A stretch of 64,000 nucleotides of DNA, taken from Mesocentrotus franciscanus. Its lineage: Eukaryota; Echinodermata; Echinoidea; Camarodonta; Strongylocentrotidae. The stretch is from NCBI GenBank assembly GCA_037976565.1, contig CP137684.1:20212259-20276258 (forward strand). The letters run 5' to 3'. Of the stretch, positions 34,929 through 49,100 are shown piece by piece (position 1 is the first letter of the stretch; each line of letters starts with the position of its first letter). The notes below the pieces were generated by a model. The model did not search any database and had not been told where the DNA came from. It worked only from the letters and a program-made list of their open reading frames with translations. Position numbers and translations under genes: made by a program.

Positions 34929-36959
34929 GTCATAGATACATGTCAATTGATCTTCACCTTCGACCTTTGAATCCCACAATGATATCACGAGTGATGCATG
35001 CTAGTTACAGGTTTATAGTTTTCATAGTCATTGATTTGGCCTTAAAAACCTTTAATTTCATGTAAATTGACTTGCTGACCTTTGATAGGGGTAAGGGCTT
35101 CAAACATGGTGATAGTATGCATCTCCATAGCAAGACGATCTAATTATATTTTGGGATAAGTAGGTTAAAAGCCAGAGGTCAATATCTGACATTGCAGATT
35201 TTAGCCATGTTTTATATATATATATTTAAAATTGAATGAAAAAAAAAGTGTAAAAAAATGGACCGGGAAACCTGAAATGTAGTATGCATCACTGTAGGAG
35301 TGATAGGAGTGATCACATTCTGGAATTGTTGGATCAAAGATCAAAGGTCGTATAGATCAATTAACATATAAGTATAGGTTTTTTTCTCATGATATTCCAA
35401 AAATAATTCAAGCCATGATTTTAACTGAATTTAGGAGGAGGCATAATGGAGACACAGGTGGATTTGTCTTGTTATTTAGTGGTTGGAATACCGGTAGACC
35501 TTTCAAATCATTTCTCTATTCAAAATAATCCATCTTAATTTTCTTCAAATAATGAACCCATGCATTAGACAACAAATAATGATCTAACATTCGTGATTAC
35601 TTCGTTGAACAACTTGCATTTAATGTCAAACCTTTCATAACAAAATTAAATTTTAATTTATTCTACAAGATCAATGCATTTCTCTTAAGCATAACAAGCC
35701 AAGTACAGGATTCCTCCATCAAGGAGTACTTGGATGATTGTAAAGTGAAACCTGTATATAAAGACCGCTCAAGAGAGACAATAAAGTGGTCTTTCTGGGC
35801 AGGTGGTCTGACTTTATGTTCATGTTCCTTTTAGTACAGGTTTCAAAGAGAATCCATATTCAAGGGAAACCAAAAAAGTAGTCTTTATAGACAGGTGGTC
35901 TTTCTATACAGGTGGTTGCTAAAGCAGGTTTGAATGTACCTACAGTCACAAATCTTGTACATGAGCTTTTCTTCCTTATTTTTCCTTCAGCACTGTTAGC
36001 TACCATGTGGAAAACAGTTTCGTTTAAAGCCAAATAGTTTTACCAATATATGACATAACTTAAAAACAATGGCTAGTTTTTGTCCTATTTATAATGTATG
36101 AAAACTATACAAAAGACTTCTCATCTAGTCCATGATCAACATATCAGAATTGTTCAGAACGGGTTCATCTTGTTACCCTCCGAAACAATTTTTTTGTTTT
36201 TACAATGGCACTCCATTTAGATGCCATGCAGGATATATACACAAGGGAATTCATACCATGCTTAAATGATTACAAATGTTATGTTACAAATAAATCTATG
36301 AACAACAATATTCAGGTTTCAAACTCTCATATGTAAGATGGGTATGAAATAATTCATGCCATCAAATATAATGTTAAAGAAAGAATCCTTAATAGAACAG
36401 TTGTACTTGTAGTTGAAGAGAAGGCTCGGTGCTTTAACATTGCTGCTTTAACATCACTGCAAACTTGTGAAGACAAATGTTGGTAATTTTAAAAGAAAAT
36501 ATGCATCTTTCATATTACATCCTTTTCTACAATGCACTTACAGAATAGAATGCTATGATTTCCTGCAAGTTTTCAATTTTTCGGAAGATAATTTTTTCCC
36601 CTTGATGTTCATTTCCTTAATAATTCTGCTTAAAAATAATTTGGATGGGATTGTTTGTGGTGAGATACATTCAATATTATCCTACAGGTGATAAATGTTT
36701 ACAGACTTGACCACCAACATTGTAAATTGGATTCTTTTTTAAAGAGAAGTACTATCACACTGTAATTTTAAAGTGAATTGTCAACTTTACACATTAAAAA
36801 TGACAAAAAGGGTCAAGCGTTTACCTCTCTAAAACACTGTGTATCATTGAATGGTGTCCAATGGATCTATGTGAAAGCATTCAATAACGAGCCACTTGGT
36901 TCTGAATGAGACTACAACTTATATACAGGATTTTTCATGAAAAATAAATCTGGTAATCG

Positions 36960-37710
36960 GTGTTTGTGAACACATGTTTACACAATGATCAGTGTATGTT
37001 AATGCATAACCACATGGTGATCAGTGTATGCGGACGCCAGTTTATGTGGTGATCAGTGTATGTGAACACATGTTAACATGGTGATCAGTGTATGTGAACA
37101 CATTTTGACGTGGTGATCAATGTATGCGAACACAAGTTTACATGGTGATCAATGTATGTGAACACAAGTTTACATGGTGATCAATGTATGTGAACACATT
37201 TTGAAATGGTGATCGGTGTATGTGAACACAAGTTGACATGGTGATCAATGTATGTGAACACAAGTTTACATGGTGATCAATGTATGTGAACACATTTTGA
37301 AATGGTGATCGGTGTATGTGAACACAAGTTGACATGGTGATCAATGTATGTGAACACAAGTTTACATGGTGATCAATGTATGTGAACACATTTTGAAATG
37401 GTGATCGGTGTATGTGAACACATGTTGACATGGTGATCAATGTATGCGAACACAAGTTTACATGGTGATCAATGTATGTGAACACATTTTGAAATGGTGA
37501 TCGGTGTATGTGAACACATGTTGACATGGTGATCAATGTATGCGAACACAAGTTTACATGGTGATCAATGTATGTGAACACATTTTGACGTGGTGATCGG
37601 TGTATGTGAACACATGTTGACATGGTGATCAGTGTATGTGAGCACATGGTGATCAATGTATGTGAACACCTATTGACATGATGATTGGTGTATGTGAACA
37701 CAAGTCTTCA
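36960..37710. repeat. 32-bp minisatellite with 96-bp higher-order repeat
   Basis: Monomer 'catggtgatcaatgtatgtgaacacaagtt' (~32 bp) repeated more than 20 times. Within 37140-37560, variants alternate so that a three-monomer 96-bp block repeats about four times ('gaaatggtgatcgg' at 96-bp spacing). Because 96 is a multiple of three, a minus-strand frame stays open, but it encodes only the repeat. Confidence 0.95.
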
Positions 37711-37850
37711 CATCTTGTCAGTAACATGAGATATTCTTCTATTCTCATTAGTTCCCACAGGCTAAGTAATTCATGATGTCCAAGTCGATCCATGTGAATA
37801 CCCGTTGTATCTACTGGTGGTTGTGCAGGTAGTACTAGTTCTGCATGAGC

Positions 37851-40800
37851 TCAGTGAATCCTAGTAAGTTCTTCAACAATCTTGATGAGATCATTAGCTG
37901 TGCAGTCTCTCTTCATCCCTCCATCATCAATCTAACAAAGATAACAATAAGGATGGATTTTGATAACAAAGGCCTGGAGTGGTACCGTATTCTGAAAACG
38001 GTTATCTTTTGTTTGGACTTGTGATTTGATAATGTCTGCACATATATGTAGCTGTTGGTATATGTGTGTACCTAGAGAGACGGGTATGTATGCAGTTAAC
38101 ATGAGCTGCCAACCTCCAGAACAGAAAATCAGTAATCCGTAATTTTAGACAACATTCTGTACTGCCGTAATGATCGTTAACTTCCGTACCAATTACGGGA
38201 AATCCGTACTAGTTGGCAGCTCCGAGTTAAGCACTAATAATAACTGTTCTGTGTAATTTAATTTCATTATGACAACAATTTACCATACATTTCACAAACA
38301 TAATATGACATAATTTTTTGAACACTACCCATATCTTTGAAAAAGTTGTTTAAACAAAGCATTCAGGAAATAATTATCTACTAGATTTTAATTGTGTAAG
38401 CCTAATATAGCAGGATAAAATAGAATGGAGATGTTCATCTTTCACAATTTAGAACTTTCCTTTGAACTATCCTGCTCTCGTTGAGGCTGTTTGCACCTTT
38501 GTACTCGGCCCAATGGCTTCGTATAGTAGCTGCATATAGCTTCAGTTCCAGTATGGATAGATTGTATAATGTACTCACTCACATTCATTCAAACTTTCTC
38601 ACTGTTTATCTGGTTTCGTTTATACTTTTCACCAACCTTTAAAAGCAAATTAGAAGATAAGTATATAAGGACCTACCTGCAATCCCTGGGCTACTTCATC
38701 CATTGTGTCTTTACTGAGATCTAAGAAACTTTCTAAGAGATCACCATCGATGAAGTTATCCATTGGCTCTGTCTTCCTCTCGGAGTAGAATGATCTCCAG
38801 GTAAACATTGTAGTCAAGGAATTCAACATTCAAACCAATATAAAGCTATGTATCACTGGCAACAGTGTCATTGAGAGTAAAATGCTTATGCGCAAAGCCC
38901 ATTCTTGCATTCTGCTGCAGCCAATAAATTTGATAATATTTTGACATCATTAATGATATTTCATTGAATAAAAAATAGGGACAATTATTGAACAGGATTC
39001 TCAAGAGTCAATAAAATTGTTAAACGAAGTTAACTAGATGGATCTTCCACTGCGCACAGTAGAAAATGATGCCTCCGCCATAGAGCGATTTAACAAACCA
39101 AAACAGAAGCAATTTTTAAAATTGAAGTATGATTGTAATCCATTAACATGTTTTCAGAATATCGTGATTACAAGCTATTTTTCATACACATGTATGACCC
39201 TTTGATCTTTGACCTCATAAATAACCCCAAAATCTAATCAGTTCATTGGCTCTGCAAGATACATACATGAGCCAAGTTTGGCGGTAATCCATCAATTGGT
39301 TCTTGATATAATGCGATCACGAGAACGGGACGGACGGACGTACTGTACCACGGACGGACAACCCGAAAAATGAGCCAAGTTTGGCGGTAATCCATCAATT
39401 GGTTCTTAGATAACGCGATCACGAGCTATATTTGCATACATAATGAGCCCTGTGACCTTTGACCCCAAAATCTAATCAGTTCATTGGCTCTGTAAGATGC
39501 ATACATGACCCAAGTTTGGCGGGAATCCATCAATTGGTTCTTGAGATAATGCGATCACAAGAACGGGACGTATGGACGGACGGAAGTATGAACGGACGTA
39601 CTGTACGACGGACGAACAACCCGAAACATGAGCCAAGTTTGGCGGTAATCCATCAATCGGTTCTTAGATAATGGGATCACGAGCTATATTTGCATACATA
39701 ATGAGCCCTGTGACCTTTGACCCCAAAATCTAATGACTTCATTGGCTCTGTAAAATACATACATGACCCAAGTTTGGCGGGAATCCATCAATTGGTTCTT
39801 GAGATAATGCGATCACAAGAACGGGACGTACGGACGGAAGGACAACCTGAAAACATAATGCCTCAGGCTACTTTGTAGCAGAGGCATAAAAATACCAGAA
39901 TTATCTTCATTAATACCCCAATTTTTGGATAGCAACGGGCAAGCCACAATCTGCATGTGCACAAACACAAGTGACAGAGACAATTCACAGCACTCATCCA
40001 CAGAGCTTGCGAGCTCGCTTAGCTTATAGTCCCCCGAGGCCACAGGCAGTACAGTAGATGGTAGTGAGTGATACCGCCAGAGACTCTTTTAGTACCGTGA
40101 AATCGTGGAACATTTTGGAACCCTTTCATTATTTTCGCATATAAGGTATCACTTTACGGTACTTTTGTCTAGTTAGTGTTCATTTTGTAGTACCTTTTGA
40201 TGTTTTAAATACCAATGCCGTCAGCAAATTTTGGATAGTGGAAAAAATAGTAGACTTAGAGGTGTAGATGTGTTATGGTATAGTGGATAAGTCTCTGGAC
40301 TCTGAACCACAAGGTGCGAGGCTCGATTACCTGTCGAAACACTCTTGTCCTTTGGCAAGACATTAATCTATAATTGTCACACTCTACCTATATACATGAG
40401 GTACATGGGTACCAGGCAGGAATGAATTCCTTAAAGTGCCTGAGCGCTGTAATGGCAGACATGCTAAATCCAGGGTTGTAATTGCGGAGCGTCAGGAGTG
40501 GCATTCTGCCAGACATGAGCGCTATACAAGACTCCACTATTATTATTATTAGTAGTAGTAGTAGTATTTGAGTGCCGATCGGCATTAAGCTAATCAATAG
40601 TTCCAATATTAATCCCAGGCCTAATGTATAGTAAAGGATATAAGCTGTGTTTGATCTTTCCCACGCTCTTGATGACCTTGGTGAGTTTGTTCTGTACTTC
40701 AAGAAGAAATCTGTAAAACTCCTCATTCAGCTGAGTCACTAGACCTGTATACAAACAAATATAATGGAATTTTTTCAGTTCTGTACAATGCTGCCCTACA

Positions 40801-43800
40801 CCAGTTCTCACTGAAATAATGCATGTAGGACATTCACTTTTTAGATACCATAGTCATGAATTAACATGATTTATCTTAAATGTGCAAAAATTCCAATTTC
40901 ATCATATATTTAATATCAATTTTGCAAATAAGAACTAGACCACACACACAAAAAACAAAAAAAAACAAAAAACAAATTCAAAATACAAAAACAATACTGG
41001 AATATTTAATGTAATATTCATATTTCATGAACAATTTATGCAGGTAGATAACAGTATCTGTAGATGGAGAGCCTTGATTACCAATGTATGGAAAAGACAA
41101 GGCACAGCGCAAACAAGCAATTTTTATTTACACCAACATTGAATTACTATGATCTTTTTCTTTCTTTGCCCTCTTTTACCTTGAATTCTCTGAAACGTTT
41201 GTTTATGTATCACTATTCAGTGGAGGTTCCAGTACTGAATGACAGTGACATAGAACTGATAGGTCAATAACCCACACAATGACAGTCCTGAGTAAAAGCA
41301 TAGAATGGTACAATAGGTAAATGAATAAACAGCCTAACAAGAAGAGAACCACACTAGAATACACACACTGCCTAGATGAAAGACTTAAACAGGTATTAAA
41401 CAGGGAACCTACAGGTACCTACTGAGCCACTGACGGTACTAGAAAGTACATTACCGGTTGTTGGTATTAAACAGTAACCTACCTACTGACCCACTGAAGG
41501 TAACAAAGAGTACAATGCTTGTTGTAGATATTAAACATGAACCTACCAACTGACCCACTGACGGTACCAAAGAGTACACCAACAGTTGTAGGTATTAAAC
41601 AGGGAACCTACCTACTGAGCCGCTGACGGTACCAAAGAGTACACTGCCGGTTGTAGGTATTGTACTCTCTCCGATGTTCTGCATCACTAGAGATCCATGG
41701 CGGAACACGTTGACAAACTCCCCAAGATGAAACAGACCAACCTCCTGTAAGTGTCGTCTTTCTTCATCTGTTGTTGCCGCACTGCAAATAAATGTTTTAA
41801 TAAAGATTAACTAAACACCCAGAGCTTTGGACTCATTCTGGCAACTTGAAAAAAGGCAGGAGGAATTTTTTTACCATTGCTTTCTCCAGTCTTGATAAGA
41901 GAAGGGGAGGGTGCTCTTGTCCTTATGAGGCTTTTAACAAGTCCAGCCTATTTAGGGTCGAGGCTATAAATGCTAATGTGAATGGCCTATAAATTTTGTA
42001 CAGTTAAATATTTAAAATCAAAGTAGAAAATAGAAAGATCCATCACAAGGGCGACTTTCTTTAATTTGCAATATCAATATTCACCACTGAAAGTGATAAA
42101 TGTCAATGTAAACAAAAATATTTAAAAAACAAACACAACACAACAACAACAGAAAAACTCCCAATTAGCATTTCCTCAATCTGCAATTTCTCACCTTCAT
42201 GACTTACAACAAACTTATTTTTCAAATATATTTCTATAGGACAGAGAGAAAAGGTGGTGAGGGAGGTTATGTTGGAGAATAATGGCCTTAAATGCAAATT
42301 AAGGTTGTATTCACTGCTGTTTCTACAAATACAGACCTGTCTTTCTGACATGTGAAGAGGTTTGAAGAATTTTCTGCTCCTAAGAATGTATCATCGTCCA
42401 AGATCTCTACAGCTGACATCCAATTTGGGCTATAATCTCTAGCAATCTAAGTGGTAACATGATCAAAGGGGAACATTTATCAACTAGATTTCATTTCAAT
42501 ACAAGATCTCTACCGCTGACATCCAATTAGGGCTATAATCTCTAGCAATCTAAGTGGTAACATGATCAAAGGGGAACATTTATCAACTAGATTTTAATTC
42601 AATTAGGTAAATGAGCACCATTATGTATGCTAATATGCTTTTCAATATTAACTGCAATCATTGTTTTTTTTCAGGTATGTAGTGTTTATTAGTGGAATCA
42701 AATTTCTTTTATTGAATTAATATTGTTATCATCTTTTATCTCGGTCATTAACCCTATTCTAACTGGGCTATTTCAGACCAGGTTTTTACTGAGGGGGGGT
42801 CAATTTGACCCCCAAGATCTCAGCCGTTTCAAAGCCGATCGCCGCGAAATTTGCATGCATGTCAAGTGAAGTGTATAGAATACTATGGTAATTTCAATTT
42901 TTTGAAAAATTCACTCATTTGCATATTTATGGTAATTTATGCAAATAAGGTCATAACATTCACATTTTTACCCATAAATCATATATTATTCATATTTAAG
43001 CATTCTTTTTCACTACATATATTCGTTAGACCACTTGGAATAATAATACGACAAAAAAAATTGGAAGAGCCAGGTTATTCCTTATGTTAACTCTTGTTTT
43101 GATAATTTCTTATGTATTTCATTGTTTTTTTAACTTATGTATTTTATTGTTTTATTTCATTCCTAACTACAATTCATCTGTTTTGACCCCAAAACAAATA
43201 CCTAAACTTTGAACAAGACCAAATAACCAATGTTTTATCTCTTTTTAGGAAAAATGATATTTCCATATGTTTTGTACACAAATCACAAAAATGAGCGATT
43301 TTCGGGCTGACATGCAAAGACAAAAGGTCACGTGACTTTGTAACTATACGTCCGATTTTCAAAAAATTGTTTTAAAAGATGCGTAAGACTCGAAAGAAAA
43401 AAGACATGAAAGGAAAAAATTTATATCTGCGGTTCCGGAGTCGTCGCTAAATTACTACAGGGGGGAGGGGTCAAATTGACCCCTCCCAAGTTAACATAGG
43501 GTTAAAGGAAACTGCAATTGATTAGTCCATTATACATCATGTGACAAGAAATAATTCACATTACTATGTCTATGGAATTCATGTATGCATCTTCAGCACC
43601 TTTAACCCTAAAAGGGCCGGGGGGGGGGCGAAAACCACCTCCCCTCGATGCGCACTACGATATGTATTATTTTGTGCCGTAAGCTTTCTTAAATTTATCA
43701 CCTAGAGTCTTCCGCGTCTTTTGATACCAAATTTATAAAATTTTGACCAACAGGTACCGCGCAGCATCACAAATCAAACATTTCCCCATATGAATTCTTG

Positions 43801-46107
43801 GCTAAGAGAGCACCAAAATAACCCGGCCTTTTCAGGGTTGAAGTGTACCAATCACTAAAAGACCCTTGGCCTCTATGTTAGCAGTTCCATGTCTTTATAC
43901 TATATTCAAAATACGAGCTACAAATATTACTTCTATTATGAGAATTTAAATTGAAATACACTCGTCATGAACATAAAGCAGCTTGTGAGTAAAACTAGTC
44001 AATGTACACATATGTGCTCAGAGAAATAGGAAGTAAAGAGTCCAAATGAAGAGAGAAAAAATGAAATGAAAAAAAAAAGAAAAAAATACGCCCGCCCGCC
44101 CCTACTCCTGAAAAGCAATCGAGGACAACCAAATGATTTTTTTTTTTTGGCCTCATTGTTATTTTGTAAATTTTGTGAGGATCATTTTTAACAAGCCATT
44201 CATGTGCTTTCATTGATCCTCCTACTCCAGATATCTCATTATACACATATGTATATTGAAGATATGTATTTTTAAGATTATATAATACTGTTGTTTTTTA
44301 TCTTGACGTGGAAATAAATGAATGAAAATGAAATGAAGAGGAAGTGGCTAACCTCTTCTAGGCATCCTTCCATGGGTTTGTAAGCAAGTAATGTAATAGA
44401 ACGCATCAAATCACCAACAACTATGAAATCGCCCTTAGTCTTCAGATACAGAGCTAGTACATTGTTGTAATGACTGCATTCTACCCTTAGTGAATGCTCA
44501 GGGGTCCACTCAAACAAACGAACCTGAAAATAGAATAAGATCAAAGCAGAAATGTCAACATGGGTACAGTCCAATCTATGCTTTGTACATGGTCAAAAAT
44601 AACCTCAAAATATTGATGATGAATATTAGATAGCTCTTACAGATGCATAGGTGTGATTGGTCCATAAATCGTCATGTAATATCACTGACAAGGATCTTAA
44701 TTAGATTATTTTCAGTCCCGGTGCTCTGACACGTACAGTTACTATGCTCCACTGACAAGTTTTTCAGGCTCTTTTTTGGTCAAAGATTTGGGGTTAAGCT
44801 TATGGTTGCACTTTGATTTTAGGTAAGGTTTCATAGCGTTAGCATTAGCATTAGGTATAGTGTTTGGTCAAGGGTTGAAGTAAAGAATTTGATTTATGTA
44901 GAATTTAGACCATAGAGCAATTGTCCCTGGAACATGTGGCATTCAACTCCCCTTTCTACCCGTATTCTAAAACCAAATTGAGCGGCAAAATTGTTAACGT
45001 AAGGTGCTCTGTGGGAAGTTTGAAGAAACATGCTGGGTTTCAAACAAAAACAAGAAGATTGCATCTCAAATATGCCTCCGCCTAAATGTATATCAATTCA
45101 TCAACATTCCCAACCAATGAGTCCCATATAAATACTTTGGTGTACAGTGCATAAAACTATTAGCAAGACTGGGTCAATTTCCTATCAGTGTGAGGATTCC
45201 AAAAGCTCATAGTATACACCAATACTTATCTGCTACATGATCAACCTTTCCCCATTGCTTCAAGACAGTTTCTTCCACAATGCAACAGCATGACCAGGGC
45301 CCTGTTTCATAAAACTTGTTATCAATAACAAGTTACAACAACTGTTACAAGCTACTGATATTGTGGCATTTGATTGGCTGAGAGCAGATTTGTCTTAGAA
45401 ATTGAGCGTTTGTTATTGATAACAAGTTTAATGAAACAGGGCCCAGAACTCAACTTTATCTTGAACTTACCACACTGTTGACTGAAGCAAGGAGTTTACC
45501 ATTGAACTCTACCAGTGAGTAGGGCGCACCTTTGATCTCCTTCTCTGCAATCTCTTGCAGTTTACCTGCATAAGAAAAACCACATAGATTGGTATCATAC
45601 ACAATTCTACAAAACATTTCAAATTAACAAAATTCAAAATCGTTTCCCTTAAAATGCATACCTGCCAACATTTGAAAGGGAAAAATCTTCCTCTGAGAGC
45701 GAGGCTGGACGGAACATGAGCTCTAAGGTGCACCCATTACGTTTGGGGTTTAAGCTCCAAGATTTGAAGAAAGAAATAATTAAAAACATGTTGACTCCAC
45801 ACAAACACGGCAGAACAACGGAACCTCTACCATATGCTGTGAATGCCACGGTGGGGGACCCTAGGGCTCAAGATAGCAGCAAAACTTATGTGTATACAGG
45901 CATCGGGGATCCACCAGTGGGAGTGGCTTCTCCCACATGCTGCCCTAAGGAACTCTCGAGTCATGGCATCTGCACTTCAACTTTACTCAATGACATAAGC
46001 CATCTCCGACTTAGATTTTGTAAATCTCAAAGTTTGAGGTTACTTCTACTACTACTACCATTATTATCATTATTATTTTGTATTACTATTATTATTATCA
46101 ATATCGA

Positions 46108-46144
<37 letters not shown>

Positions 46145-49100
46145 ACTATTATTTTTATTGTTGCTTTTATTATTATTATCATCACTGATATCGTTACTAA
46201 TATAATTATTATTATAATAATTATTATTATCATTATTCATCCTACCATCAATGTACTGGAAGACGACAATCCTTCCACTCTTAGGCTCAGCTTCATCCGG
46301 ATGAACGTTAGCGAGACCAACGATGTAGTACCAGTTAGGATCATTACACAGCTTACACGAGATCAGACTTGTTGCATATTCAGATGAACCAAAGTGATGA
46401 GCGTGGAGCACTGCAAACAATAAACAGAAATTCATTCTTATTATAATAACATGTGCCACACAGCAGAAAGTTCTTGTGCCAAATAGACCTGTAGACTACT
46501 GTATGCATCTTACTCTCCAGAACCCCTGATTACTAAATATTAAATAGACCTATAGACTACCGTATGCATGTTACTCTCCACAACCCCTGATTACTAAATA
46601 ATAAATTGACCTGTAGACTACTGTATGCATGTTACTCTCCAGAACTCCTGATTACTAAATAATAAATTGACCTGTAGACTACTGTATGCATGTTACTCTC
46701 CACAACCCCTGATTACTAAATAATAAATTGACCTGTAGACTACTGTATGCATGTTACTCTCCAGAACTCCTGATTACTAAATAATAAATAGACCTGTAGA
46801 CTACCATATGCATGTTACTCTCCACAACCCCTGATTACTAAATAATAAATAGACCTGTAGACTACTGTATGCATGTTACTCTCCACAACCCCTGATTACT
46901 AAATAATAAATTGACCTGCTATGCATAATGGCATCTCCATAGATGGAATCCACTTTGCATACGTTAACTGTTGCTATGTCTGGCAAGCTTGTGAGTTGTC
47001 AAGAGAAACTTTTGTTCAAGAAGCATGCACACAAATAGTAAACAGGTCTATTGTCTATCTTGCATGCCACTTTTAAGTACAATCCCAAACCATTAAGATT
47101 CCAAAACTACAGGCAAACATGGCTGGTTGAGTGTTTTGGACATGACCATATTGGATATGATTAATTTTATTACAACACACATTTTCCGTTGACTGCAGCC
47201 TGATATACATGTATCTCTATATTCAACAGGTTAAGTTCCCAAGTCATTAAATGCACATACAGATCAATTTCACATACACAAGCCTGGAGTTATTCAGCAT
47301 ATAAGGAATTAAAGAGACAGACAACAGGATTGTTTAAAAAACACATCAGAGTATACTTCATACAGCAGTAACAGCACATAAATGTTTGAAATAGTCCGCT
47401 CTGACATTTAGCTGGTTTTAATATGAACAGACAAAATGAGAGAAACAGATCAATGAAACTTTTATGAAAATTTGACCTAAATCTGAAGGCAAATATGAAA
47501 ATCATTTATTTTTAAAGTTGTAATCAATCAAACAGAAATTGGCAATGTTGTGATATTCCTTGCAAGGTCCTCTTCCATTTGCTCTGTTAAGAAAATATCA
47601 CATATTTTCTTTTTTTGTTATTACTTGATGAAGGAATTGATTTATTTGAAATATGGTTGTGTAAAATATATTTGCAATGATAACAGCTAAGGTATATGTT
47701 CAGTTGAAAGTTTTCTTTAGAGTTGTCAATTTGTGTTTTTTGCACCTATCAATCCAACTTACTACCAGGGTGGCCTTCATTTTAAGTGCTGATAAATTGG
47801 AATTTACAAATAAGCATCAATGTCAGAATCAGAGAGTTACAATGAACTCTTTTATAGTGTAAAACATCATTATCAGTGACCAAACTAGTCTATACTTGGA
47901 CAATGACCAGTCCCATACTTTCAAAAGTATGTTAGCCTTGTATTTCTAAAATGATCAGTCCCATACCTTCAAAAGTATGTTGGTCTATGACGAGCAGTGA
48001 GTGGACTTCAACTTCATCTCCAAATGAGGAGCCTTCCCCACTGCCTCCAGCTTGGCCTGCCATCCCTTTGTTTCCTCCACTCTTTGTTATGTTGAGTGCA
48101 CTGGTGCTAGCGCTCTGTCTGGTCTGTCCCATGGAAGCCGTTGTACCTGAAGAATCCACGACATCGGTCCTTGTTGAGATGATCCCAAAGGTCTGTGAAG
48201 CTTCTTGATATGTGATACGCAGCGGTGTCTCCCCCAGAGGTACGGTGCGAATATGAAGCTTCTGAATCTCATCAATGCTCCCGATCATCAGGGTCGTGTC
48301 GTTGCATAGAGCCAAACTGTAAAATAAACAACACATCATACCACAATACAATAGCTGAATATTTTTTAAAATACATGTGGGGCTAATATTGATTATCAGT
48401 TCGATTGATTTAGCTAGATATCAAAATAAGAAAAGCAATAAAAATAATTCACACTTGTCTGCCTCAACAAAAGAAAAGAAAAATGGAAGAAACAAGAAAT
48501 CCATACAGCCCTGTATAATAGGGAGAAATAGTTTCAGAATAAGAGTATAAGTGCATTTTTCCAGTGCTTTCAAAAAGTCTGTTTAAGACTATATATTCCA
48601 CAAATACTATTTGTGATGGGAAGCTTCAATGATACTAAGAAGAATACACTATCGGAAAGAAAACTCTGAATTTGTTATGATATTAATACAGCACTAATAG
48701 GCCATTCGTAATGTAACCAAAATTTATACTAAGTGCCTCAATATGAATTATTTCATTCACCCGTTACGATTAATTGTATTTCAATAGTCAAAATGCAAAT
48801 TGCATATATTATATGTTGTTGGGTAGGGAAAGCCATAATGTTTGTCCTACCTAGCAACAACTGATGTATGCAATTTAAATTCTGACTACTGAGATAAACT
48901 CATTTGTAACAGGTGAATGAAATAATTTGTATCGAGGCACTTCACAAAGGCATATATGCATAAAGACGGTTCACATTACGAAAATGGTCCATTGAGGTAT
49001 CATACCTGTCTGGGTATCCATCTGAATTAAGAGGACACATGTAGCTGACCTCCTTGAGATTGACATTAGAGAAGACCAGTTTGTGATTGCTGGAGTAGAT

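Larger units (their letters stand above)
34489..37850. other. Region between convergent M1AP and DDB1 3' ends
   Basis: Holds an inverted repeat at about 34584-34760 ('atatcttttcaaaatgaaca' and its inverse), a possible M1AP polyadenylation signal at 34923, repeats with 'aggtggtctttctatacagg' at 35750-35930, and the 32-bp minisatellite (36960-37710). No gene recognised. Confidence 0.55.
38801..40641 (-). other. U12-type AT-AC intron of DDB1
   Basis: The 1841-bp intron begins ATATCCTTT (reverse strand from 40641), the U12 donor consensus. It ends in AC at 38802-38801, with branch-site consensus TTCCTTGAC (38813-38821) about ten bases upstream. Splicing at these borders joins codons to give [13 protein letters not shown], matching the conserved DDB1 sequence. 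No GT-AG alternative preserves it. The intron also carries a repeat cluster (39150-39890) and a SINE (40270-40567). Confidence 0.92.

Noticed and set aside
37138..37701. 187-codon His/Thr-rich repetitive frame on the minus strand
   Set aside because: Open only because the 96-bp higher-order unit is a multiple of three. No start context or splice evidence.
40270..40350. Possible tRNA gene
   Set aside because: A- and B-box-like motifs belong to a SINE head; no acceptor stem closes and the body and tail are SINE-like.
46486..46918. CRISPR-like regular repeats
   Set aside because: Head-to-tail 61-bp minisatellite without unique spacers, in an intron of an animal gene.
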